Part shown: positions 33,667 to 40,855 of the stretch, piece by piece | Numbering within the stretch: the stretch's first letter is position 1 | Layout: each line of letters opens with the position of its first letter | NCBI GenBank assembly: GCA_045636545.1 | Contig: JAZTXR010000035.1 | Coordinates: forward strand, 1-45,149 | DNA from: HGM04593 sp045636545 | Lineage (GTDB): Bacteria; Bacteroidota; Bacteroidia; Bacteroidales; Bacteroidaceae | Direction: 5' to 3' | Length of the DNA: 45,149 bases | Position numbers and translations under genes: made by a program | The notes under the pieces: generated by a model | Databases searched by the model: none | Told to the model about the DNA's origin: nothing | What the model saw: only the letters and a program-made list of their open reading frames with translations

Positions 33667-34413
33667 TCAATCGTTCAGATGACGCTGACGGACAGCCTCG
33701 TAAAGAATAACACCCGTAGCAACCGATACATTCAGCGACTCTATGTTGCCGAACTGCGGAATAGCCACCCAATCATCGCACAGCGCAAGGTGCTCCTGTG
33801 GAATACCCTTATCCTCGGCACCCATAACCACGCATACAGGTCCGTTGAAATCGGCCTGTGTATAGTTTATCTTGCCCTTCTCTGTCGCACACACAACGCG
33901 TATGCCCGAAGCCTTCAGGTATTTCAATGTATCGGTGATGTTCTTCTCGCGGCACACCGGCAGCATGTGCAGTGCTCCGGCCGATGTCTTCACCGCATCT
34001 GCATTCACCGTAACGCTGTTATGCGACGGTATTATGATGGCATCAACGCCTGCACAGTCGCAGGTACGGGCTATGGAGCCGAAGTTACGCACGTCGGTTA
34101 TACCGTCGAGCAACACAAGGAAAGGCACCTTTCCCTCCTCATAAAGAGTGGGCACAAGGGTATCCACGCTTGCATACTCCACCGCCGAGATATATGCAAT
34201 CACACCCTGGTGGTTCTTGCGGGTGATGCGGTTGAGTTTCTCTACCGGCACACGCACCACAGGGATTGTACGCCCCCTGAGAGCCGCGAACAGTTCACGC
34301 GAGAGCTCGCTCTGCAAGTCACGCTTTACAAGAATCTTATCAACCTCCTTACCGGCCTCGATAGCCTCAAGAACGGCGCGTACGCCGAATATCATTTCAT
34401 TTGAATTTACCAT
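33667..34413 (-). CDS. rlmB: 23S rRNA (guanosine-2'-O-)-methyltransferase, RlmB/TrmH family
   Basis: The 248-residue SPOUT-fold methyltransferase has an N-terminal substrate-binding part starting MIFGVRAVLEAIEAGKEVDK. The knotted SAM-binding domain shows LLDGITDVRNFGSIARTCDC, VMGAEDKGIPQE and IPQFGNIESLNVSVATGV. RlmB methylates G2251 of 23S rRNA; related family members act on tRNA or other rRNA sites, so the exact target is an inference. It lies 12 bases after recN in the minus-strand run. Confidence 0.9.
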   Translation of the reverse strand: MVNSNEMIFGVRAVLEAIEAGKEVDKILVKRDLQSELSRELFAALRGRTIPVVRVPVEKLNRITRKNHQGVIAYISAVEYASVDTLVPTLYEEGKVPFLVLLDGITDVRNFGSIARTCDCAGVDAIIIPSHNSVTVNADAVKTSAGALHMLPVCREKNITDTLKYLKASGIRVVCATEKGKINYTQADFNGPVCVVMGAEDKGIPQEHLALCDDWVAIPQFGNIESLNVSVATGVILYEAVRQRHLND

Positions 34414-34425
34414 ATTATCCTGTTT

Positions 34426-36087
34426 TTATGATTGCGACAACAACAGATTGGCTGCATTGATGGCCGCATCGGTGAGCTGCTCTCCGCTCATCATCTGCGC
34501 AATCTCATGCACCCTCTCCAGTTGTCCAAGTTCTACAATATCTGTTACCGTGCCATTTGCAGTCTCCTCCTTGTGCACCTTGTAGTGGCGTGCTCCCAAA
34601 GCCGCCACCTGTGGCAAGTGCGTAATGCTGAGCACCTGACGGTCGGCACGTCCCATCTGCTGCATCATACGTCCCATGCGCTCGGCAAGCACTCCCGACA
34701 CACCAGTATCAACCTCGTCAAAAATCAATGTGGACTGGTTGGTACTTGAAGCCACCAGTGACTTGAGAGCAAGCATCACACGCGCCATCTCACCGCCCGA
34801 TGCCACATCACAAAGCGGCTGCGGCGCACTGCTGCTGTTGGCCGAGAAGAGGAACGTGACAGCATCACATCCCTGCGGCGTAAAACCGTCTGTAGCGGCA
34901 AAAGCAACCTCGAAACGTATCATAGGCATACCAAGATTCACAAGTATTGCTACCATCTCGCTCTGCAGCTGCTGTGCGCTTGCCTTGCGCACCTCCGTAA
35001 TCACGGCCGCCTTTTTTGCCAGTTCCTTTTCAAGCGCGGCAATACGGCGTTCAAGGGCTTTTATATCATCATCGCCACACTCAATGTTGTCGAGCCGCGA
35101 TGCAAAACCGGCCGCAAGTTCCAAAAGCGCGGCAACCGTCTCCACGCGATGTTTCTTCTGCAAATCATATATAAGTGCCAGACGGCGCTCTACAAATTCA
35201 AGCCTATCGGGCGAATACTGTACACGGCCTGCGCGCTGCTCCATCTCGCTGCAGCAATCCTTCAACTCTATATAACAGTTCTCAAGGCGACCAGCCAGTT
35301 CATCGGCGGCACTGTAGTGCGACGATATGCGTGAAAGAGCTGCAGCACCCTCGCGCAGAGCCTGCAACAGGCTACCGCCTTCGCTGTCAATAGCAGTGCA
35401 GGCACCATACAGGGCTGCCTGTATATCCTCGGCATGAGAGAGTTCGCGTACTTCCTCTTCAAGTGTCTCCACCTCGCCATCAACAAGTGCAGCAGCCTGC
35501 AGCTCGTCAAGCTGGAAACGCAGCCACTCCTCATCGCGACGACTGCCCTCGAGTGTCTCCTTGAGCTTTTTCAGCTCACTGTTCAGAGAACGGTATTCAT
35601 CGTACAACGCCTTATACTCATCGAGCTGCGCCTTGTTGCCCGACAGGACATCGAGCACACGCAACTGATAGCCGGCATCACCAAGCAACAGATTCTGGTG
35701 TTGCGAATGGATATCCATCAGGCGCGCACCAAGTTCCTTTAGCTGTGCCACAGAGACAGGGGTGTCATTTACAAACGCCCTGCTGCGCCCCGTAGCTGCC
35801 ACCTCGCGGCGCACGATACACTCACAGTCATAGTCGAGTCCGTTCTCCTCGAACCAGCCCTGCAAGGCAAAACCCGAAATGTCGAAACAGCCCTCAATCA
35901 CACAGCGGTCGGCACCTTCACGAATAGCCTTCGCATCGGAACGCTGGCCCATCAGCACCGAAATGGCACCCAGGAAGACCGACTTTCCGTGACCCGTCTC
36001 GCCCGTAATGACAGAGAAGCCTGCAGAGAAATCGACCTCCACACGCTCTATCAATGCAAAATTACGTATCGATATATGTTTAAGCAT
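34426..36087 (-). CDS. recN: DNA repair protein RecN
   Basis: The 553-residue SMC-like ATPase acts in double-strand break repair. It starts MLKHISIRNFALIERVEVDF with Walker A G29-ETGHGKS36. Long coiled-coil halves follow, then the ABC signature region (DVASGGEMARVMLALK) and Walker B (TLIFDEVDTGVSG). The usual bacterial loop reads GETGAGKS; here residue 33 is His, still compatible with the GxxxxGKS pattern. The start at ATG 36087 is preferred to a TTG at 36099 that overlaps the upstream stop. Confidence 0.95.
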   Translation of the reverse strand: MLKHISIRNFALIERVEVDFSAGFSVITGETGHGKSVFLGAISVLMGQRSDAKAIREGADRCVIEGCFDISGFALQGWFEENGLDYDCECIVRREVAATGRSRAFVNDTPVSVAQLKELGARLMDIHSQHQNLLLGDAGYQLRVLDVLSGNKAQLDEYKALYDEYRSLNSELKKLKETLEGSRRDEEWLRFQLDELQAAALVDGEVETLEEEVRELSHAEDIQAALYGACTAIDSEGGSLLQALREGAAALSRISSHYSAADELAGRLENCYIELKDCCSEMEQRAGRVQYSPDRLEFVERRLALIYDLQKKHRVETVAALLELAAGFASRLDNIECGDDDIKALERRIAALEKELAKKAAVITEVRKASAQQLQSEMVAILVNLGMPMIRFEVAFAATDGFTPQGCDAVTFLFSANSSSAPQPLCDVASGGEMARVMLALKSLVASSTNQSTLIFDEVDTGVSGVLAERMGRMMQQMGRADRQVLSITHLPQVAALGARHYKVHKEETANGTVTDIVELGQLERVHEIAQMMSGEQLTDAAINAANLLLSQS

Positions 36088-36095
36088 TATGCTTC

Positions 36096-38180
36096 TCAAT
36101 TATTGCTTTTTGTTATCTTGTCCCACTGCGAGGAGAGTGAAGGATTTATGTCCGACAGGGTCTCCACCACCATCTTTTTCTCCTCGGGGGTACACTTGGA
36201 ATATACATTTACAATCTCGTCCACCTTGTACTCGGTCAAAAGAGTTGTAAAATAGGCCATAGGACGATCCTCGTATGCCTTCTTCAACAGGGCGACACTC
36301 TCGGTTATTGCCTTGCGCCCGCCATCGGCATCCTTGAACATGACATCAAGGCCAAGACGGTGGTATTTGTACATGAGCTTACGCACAGGCTCCATGGCAC
36401 CATTCATATAATCGTCGATTATCGAGTAGCGGTTATTGCTGCTGCCGCCAGCACGCCATCCCGCATCGCCAAGGTTCTGCGCATTGTTGGCTATTGTCAG
36501 CGCCTTGTTCAGGAACTCGCTACCGCCAAGCTCGCCCATGGAATCCAGGTCCATGCCTATAATCATATACACATAGAATGCCACTACTGCCGTGAGGTTG
36601 TTGTCGAGATTGTCCTCTATGAAATCGAGACGGTCAAATGGCTGGTAATTGAACTTTATACTCTTGTCCTCGTACTGGAACAGGGTGGATGTATATGAAG
36701 CCCCGAATACCGGGCGCGATGCCTGCACCATCAGCGAGCAGTCGAAAGAGCCGTCATTGGCATACGAGTTCACCACAAAGGTAAAATTGCAGTTTATGCG
36801 CTCCACCTCTTCATAGATGTTCGGGGTCCACTTGCGGTCGTTGATGAAGGCCTTCAGCGCCTCTTCGAGCTGCGTGAAGACCTCGGTGTTCGTTCCCTGC
36901 ACCTTTGAAGCGTTGAGCGTAACGTTTGCATTGAGTTCCTCGCCCTCGGCACTTGCCGACAGGGGCAACAGCATAAACGCAAGCACAAGCAACAGTCTCG
37001 ACAGATGCGCCACAATATCCTTTGCCACCTCTTTCTTGCTCTTCAGCGGAAAATCGCTCTTGCCGTTCCTGTCAATGATTGTAACCTTGTTGGTGTCGCA
37101 GGCAAACCCCGCCCCCTTGTCCTCAAGCGAGTTCAGCACAATGAAATCAAGGTTCTTCTTCTGCAGTTTCAGGCGGGCATTCTCCTCGGCATTGTCTGTC
37201 TCGAGCGCAAAACCCACAAGCAGCTGGTTCTCACCCTTCACTGCGCCCAAAGAAGCTGCAATGTCACTGTTAGGGGTCAACTCTATACACATATCATCGG
37301 CTGTACGCTTCATCTTCACCTGTGCACACTCTGCCGGACGATAATCGGCAACCGCAGCCGACAGCACAGCCACGTCACAGGCGGGAAACGCCCCCATCGC
37401 GGCATCGTACATCTCGCGTGCCGACTCAACGTCAATACGTGTTATCCTCGGGTTCCTGCACTCAAGCGATACAGGGCCGGCAACAAGGGTAACGTCTGCA
37501 CCCTGCGCCGCACACTCCTCGGCGATGGCAAAACCCATCTTGCCCGATGAGTAGTTGCCGATGAAACGGACAGGGTCAATCTTCTCGTACGTGGGACCTG
37601 CAGTGACAAGCACTTTCTTGCCTGCAAGCGCACTGTTGGCTAAAAAAAAATCCTTGAGCCGCGCAACAATAACCTCGGGCTCCTTCAAACGCCCCTTGCC
37701 ACACAAGTGGCTCGCAAGCTCGCCCGAAGCAGCCTCTATGATGTGGTTGCCGTAGCCCTTCAGAATCTCCACATTACGCTGCGTAGACGGGTGGGCATAC
37801 ATATCAAGGTCCATTGCCGGAGCAATGAACACAGGTGCCTTCATTGAGAGATAGGTTGTAACGAGCAGATTATCGGCCACACCATTCGCCATCTTTCCGA
37901 GTGTAGAAGCTGTAGCAGGGGCAACAATCATTGCATCGGCCCACAGTCCAAGCTCCACGTGGCTGTTCCACGCGCCATTGTCAGCGTTGAAGAAGTCACA
38001 CATCACAGGACGTCCCGACAAAGTAGAGAGTGTAAGCGGAGTGATGAAATCCTTGGCTGCGGGAGTCATCACAACCTGCACGGCTGCGCCCTCCTTTACC
38101 AAAAGGCGCACAAGCACAGCAGCCTTATAGGCTGCAATGCTGCCCGTCACTCCCAAAACGATATTCTTTCCTTTCAGCAT
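36096..38180 (-). CDS. coaBC: CoaBC fused in frame to an exported-type DUF4835 domain
   Basis: The frame encodes 694 residues. Residues 1 to about 395 are a full coenzyme A biosynthesis CoaBC. The flavin decarboxylase half shows VTGSIAAYKA and APATASTLGKMANG; the synthetase half shows TAGPTYEKIDPVRFIGNYSSG and AVADYRP. It makes 4'-phosphopantetheine from phosphopantothenate and cysteine in the cytoplasm. Without a stop the frame runs into LLLVLAFMLLPLSASA (396-411), which looks like a signal peptide, and then about 283 residues of DUF4835 (412-694). DUF4835 is normally a separate exported protein encoded next to coaBC in Bacteroidota and is labelled PorD (type IX secretion) in some resources, as I recall. 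An internal GTG (37013) or ATG (M403) could start a separate exported product. Start ATG 38180 preferred over GTG 38213. Confidence 0.88.
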   Translation of the reverse strand: MLKGKNIVLGVTGSIAAYKAAVLVRLLVKEGAAVQVVMTPAAKDFITPLTLSTLSGRPVMCDFFNADNGAWNSHVELGLWADAMIVAPATASTLGKMANGVADNLLVTTYLSMKAPVFIAPAMDLDMYAHPSTQRNVEILKGYGNHIIEAASGELASHLCGKGRLKEPEVIVARLKDFFLANSALAGKKVLVTAGPTYEKIDPVRFIGNYSSGKMGFAIAEECAAQGADVTLVAGPVSLECRNPRITRIDVESAREMYDAAMGAFPACDVAVLSAAVADYRPAECAQVKMKRTADDMCIELTPNSDIAASLGAVKGENQLLVGFALETDNAEENARLKLQKKNLDFIVLNSLEDKGAGFACDTNKVTIIDRNGKSDFPLKSKKEVAKDIVAHLSRLLLVLAFMLLPLSASAEGEELNANVTLNASKVQGTNTEVFTQLEEALKAFINDRKWTPNIYEEVERINCNFTFVVNSYANDGSFDCSLMVQASRPVFGASYTSTLFQYEDKSIKFNYQPFDRLDFIEDNLDNNLTAVVAFYVYMIIGMDLDSMGELGGSEFLNKALTIANNAQNLGDAGWRAGGSSNNRYSIIDDYMNGAMEPVRKLMYKYHRLGLDVMFKDADGGRKAITESVALLKKAYEDRPMAYFTTLLTEYKVDEIVNVYSKCTPEEKKMVVETLSDINPSLSSQWDKITKSNN

Positions 38181-38242
38181 CTGTTCTTCTATTTTTTTAG
38201 AACAATATTTCACACAAATTGCGGCAACAGTTTGCCGTCACA

Positions 38243-39010
38243 TCACTTTGACATACCGCGCAGCTTGATGCGTGTAAGCACCTGCTTTGTATTGAGCGGA
38301 AAATCGCCGTTCATCATCCAGCCATAATAGCCAGGGTCACGGGTGAGCACCGCATCAACGGGCATCCCCTTGTATTTACCGAAGTTGAACACCTCCTTGC
38401 CATCGGCATCATATACAATGCGGCCTGCAAAATCGACATTGTTCGTAAAGGCCGACTCCTTTGAAAGAGCCTCAATGTCATTGGGCATATCATCATAGTG
38501 CGACAACTGCGCTTTCAGCACCTCGTATGTTGCACGTGTATCGGCAAGCGCACTGTGCGCATCCTCGAGCACCTCGCCACAATAGAACTTGTACGCAGCC
38601 GACAGTGTACGCGGCTCGCGTTTGTGGTAGAGCACCTGCACATCAATGGCACGCAGACGTGAAAGGTCAATATCAACCTGCGCACGCAGAAACTCCTCGG
38701 CAAGCAAGGGGAGGTCGAAACGGTTGGAGTTGAAACCCGCGACATCGCAGCCCTCGAACTCATTGGCAATCTCGCGCGCCACCTCCTTGAATGTGGGGCA
38801 ATCCTTGACGTCCTCGTCATAGATGCCGTGCACCGCCGAAGCGCACTCAGGAATATGCATCCCCGGGTTTATACGCTTTGTATACTCAGTCTCCCTACCA
38901 TCGGGCCACACCTTGATGTAGCATATCTCAACTATACGGTCCTTTGATATATCGACACCCGTAGTCTCAAGGTCAAAGAATATTATTGGTTTGACAAGAT
39001 TCAGCTCCAT
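38243..39010 (-). CDS. DEDDh 3'-5' exonuclease with C-terminal DUF3820-like segment
   Basis: The 255-residue protein has the DnaQ-type exonuclease motifs: Exo I D13-L-E15-TTG, Exo II VAGFNSNRFDLPLL and Exo III with His (HSALADTRAT), making it a DEDDh enzyme. Two metal ions are expected at the acidic residues. The last 45 residues (FGKYKGMPVDAVL, YYGWMMNGDFP) match the short DUF3820 module, often found next to such nucleases. It overlaps the dnaN stop region and is coupled to dnaN, so a link to replication proofreading is plausible, but it is not a classic epsilon subunit by sequence alone. ATG 39010 chosen; the TTG at 39016 gives two more residues. Confidence 0.9.
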   Translation of the reverse strand: MELNLVKPIIFFDLETTGVDISKDRIVEICYIKVWPDGRETEYTKRINPGMHIPECASAVHGIYDEDVKDCPTFKEVAREIANEFEGCDVAGFNSNRFDLPLLAEEFLRAQVDIDLSRLRAIDVQVLYHKREPRTLSAAYKFYCGEVLEDAHSALADTRATYEVLKAQLSHYDDMPNDIEALSKESAFTNNVDFAGRIVYDADGKEVFNFGKYKGMPVDAVLTRDPGYYGWMMNGDFPLNTKQVLTRIKLRGMSK

Positions 39011-39012
39011 AA

Positions 39013-40137
39013 TCAATCGGTAAGCATCATTGGCATCAACAACATCAACAGTTCCTGCTTGTCAACCTGCTCGGCAGGCACAATGACACCGGCACGCGAA
39101 GGGTCGGCAAGTTCAATCACCACATCCTGACCCGGAGTGTTGTTCAGGATATCAATGAGGAACGATGCACGGAAACCGATATTCATCGATGCGCCGTCAT
39201 AGCTGCAGGCGATGCTCTCCTCGGCCGATGTAGAGAAATCGGTATCCTGAGCCGAGATGACAACCTTGTTATCCTCGAGATGCAGCTTGATAAGACTCAC
39301 CTGTGAAGAGAAGATTGCCACACGGCGCAATGTGCTGATGAGCGCAGTGCGGTCAACGGTGAGCTTGTGAGGGTTGTTCTGTGGGATGACAGAGTTGTAG
39401 TTGGGGTAACGGCCATCGAAAAGACGGCAAACCAGCCTGTACTCGCCCATATCAAAGATTGCAAAGCGACCATCGAACTCAACGGCAACATCCTCCTGTC
39501 CGTCCTTGCCAAGCAAGTTCTTCAACAGAGTAGCAGGCTTCTTTGGGAGGATGAAAGCCGACTTCTCGGCACCCGTCACAGAGTAGTCGCGGCAACGTAC
39601 CAGCTTGTGGCCATCCGAAGCTACCAATGTAATGCTCTCTGGGGTGAAATCAAAATACACACCGCACATCACAGGGCGCACCTCGTCATCGGCAGCAGCG
39701 AACAGAGAGCAAGAGATACCGCTTGAAAGAACCTTTGTAGGCACGTTGATGGCAACTGCGCTCTCGCCAAGAACGGCAGCCGATGGATACTCGTCGGCAT
39801 TCTGCCCGACAAGGCTATACTTACCGTTCTGGTAATAGATTGTTATCTCAAGAGTCTCTTTCTTGACATCGAAACGGATAGGCTGCTCCGTAATCTCCTT
39901 CAATGAATCGATAAGGATTTTTGAAGAGATTGCAAAGCTGAAATCCTCGGAACAGTCCACAACCTCGAACGAAGTGTTGAGAGTGTTGTCGGGGTCCGAA
40001 GCTGTCAATGTCAGCTTGCCACCCTCGAGTTCGAACAACACGCAATCCAGCACGGGAATTGTATTCTTTGAATTGATTACACGGCTGATTGTCTGCAAAC
40101 GAGACGCCAGCAAAGAGCTTGATACTGTAAAATTCAT
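39013..40137 (-). CDS. dnaN: DNA polymerase III beta sliding clamp
   Basis: The 374-residue product forms the ring-shaped dimer that holds replication and repair polymerases on DNA. It starts MNFTVSSSLLASRLQTISRV and shows the three repeated clamp domains. VLDCVLFELEGGKLTLTASD marks domain 1 and a late LLMLLMPMMLTD closes the protein as usual. First gene of the minus-strand run that continues through the exonuclease, coaBC and recN genes. The promoter -7 box lies 62 bases upstream. dnaN is away from dnaA here, which is normal in this phylum. Confidence 0.97.
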   Translation of the reverse strand: MNFTVSSSLLASRLQTISRVINSKNTIPVLDCVLFELEGGKLTLTASDPDNTLNTSFEVVDCSEDFSFAISSKILIDSLKEITEQPIRFDVKKETLEITIYYQNGKYSLVGQNADEYPSAAVLGESAVAINVPTKVLSSGISCSLFAAADDEVRPVMCGVYFDFTPESITLVASDGHKLVRCRDYSVTGAEKSAFILPKKPATLLKNLLGKDGQEDVAVEFDGRFAIFDMGEYRLVCRLFDGRYPNYNSVIPQNNPHKLTVDRTALISTLRRVAIFSSQVSLIKLHLEDNKVVISAQDTDFSTSAEESIACSYDGASMNIGFRASFLIDILNNTPGQDVVIELADPSRAGVIVPAEQVDKQELLMLLMPMMLTD

Positions 40138-40198
40138 AGTATAAAAAAATTAATTGATTATCGGTTCAACATTTTCGCGCTCGCGCGCGTATTACTTA

Positions 40199-40206
40199 CA
40201 AAGATA
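40199..40206 (-). promoter_or_regulatory. Promoter -7 box of dnaN
   Basis: On the minus strand TATCTTTG is a perfect TAnnTTTG. The leader to the dnaN ATG is about 55 bases and contains a CG-alternating stretch (CGCGCGCGAGCGCG, within 40177-40190). No convincing TTTG lies at the right distance upstream. Confidence 0.55.
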
Positions 40207-40246
40207 AACTAAATATATAGAAACCGATAAAAATGAGGCAAAAAAA

Positions 40247-40277
40247 TTGCTTTTCGCGAATAAAAGAACTATTTTCG
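40247..40277 (+). promoter_or_regulatory. Promoter of the DUF3127 gene
   Basis: TTG (40247-40249), 20 bases, then TATTTTCG (40270-40277), one mismatch to TAnnTTTG. It is 20 bases before the ATG. Confidence 0.5.
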
Positions 40278-40297
40278 CCCACAATTTTAAAAGAACT

Positions 40298-40666
40298 ATG
40301 GAAATTACAGGAAAAATCATCGCAGTGCTTCCCGAAAGAGGCGGCGTATCAAAGACAGGAAACGAGTGGAAAATGCAGGAATACGTATTGGAGACACACG
40401 AGCAGTTCCCAAAGAAATTGTGTTTTAACGTATTCGGTGCAGACAAGATAGCACAGTTCAACATCCAGGCAGGTGACGAGCTAACAGTGTCATTCGACAT
40501 CAACGCACGCGAGTACAACGGCCGTTGGTACAACGACATCCGCGCATGGAGAGTAGAACGCGGTGCAGCCCCTGCACCTGCAGAGACACCTGTCATCAAT
40601 GCACCAAAGGTCGAGGTGCCCGATTTCAGCAAGGCTGCAAACGACCCTGATGACCTGCCATTCTAA
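40298..40666 (+). CDS. DUF3127 protein, OB-fold-like
   Basis: The 122-residue protein begins MEITGKIIAVLPERGGVSKT and continues WKMQEYVLETHEQFPKKLCF, the DUF3127 pattern that is largely limited to Bacteroidota. The beta-rich core (1-90) looks like an OB-fold, and the tail (Ala/Pro-rich, ending DDPDDLPF-type acids: NDPDDLPF) resembles the acidic tip of single-stranded DNA-binding proteins. I infer nucleic-acid binding and possible partner recruitment through the tail. ATG 40298 chosen because 17 codons upstream overlap the promoter. Divergent from dnaN and followed by a strong terminator. Confidence 0.85.
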   Translation: MEITGKIIAVLPERGGVSKTGNEWKMQEYVLETHEQFPKKLCFNVFGADKIAQFNIQAGDELTVSFDINAREYNGRWYNDIRAWRVERGAAPAPAETPVINAPKVEVPDFSKAANDPDDLPF

Positions 40667-40694
40667 AAGACAATCAATATCAATTGATTTACAA

Positions 40695-40730
40695 CGAATT
40701 TGAGGCGCACCGCGGTGCGCCTCAAATTCG
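40695..40730. terminator. 36-base perfect palindrome, terminator of the DUF3127 gene
   Basis: CGAATTTGAGGCGCACCG (40695-40712) is followed directly by its exact complement (40713-40730), then TTTG. It starts 28 bases after the stop. Confidence 0.8.
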
Positions 40731-40801
40731 TTTGTATGCTTTTAAAAATATCGCAAAAGAAAAGGCAGTTGCCAAGAGTTTTCCTGTACAAATTCATATA
40801 C

Positions 40802-40834
40802 AAAAAACGAGGGTAACTTTTTAGAGCCACCCTC
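40802..40834 (-). terminator. Terminator of the sulfatase gene
   Basis: On the minus strand GAGGGTGGCT pairs with AGTTACCCTC (two G-U pairs) around a 6-base loop, followed by GTTTTTT. It begins 21 bases after the sulfatase stop. Confidence 0.8.
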
Positions 40835-40855
40835 ATCCACAATATCACAACCTGT

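Noticed and set aside
33662..33772. 37-codon upstream extension of the pseudo-protease gene
   Set aside because: It overlaps rlmB and hides the signal peptide; ATG 33661 fits better.
40695..40730. 36-base perfect palindrome considered as an operator or recombination site
   Set aside because: Its place right after the DUF3127 gene, at the normal terminator distance, makes a transcription terminator the simplest reading.
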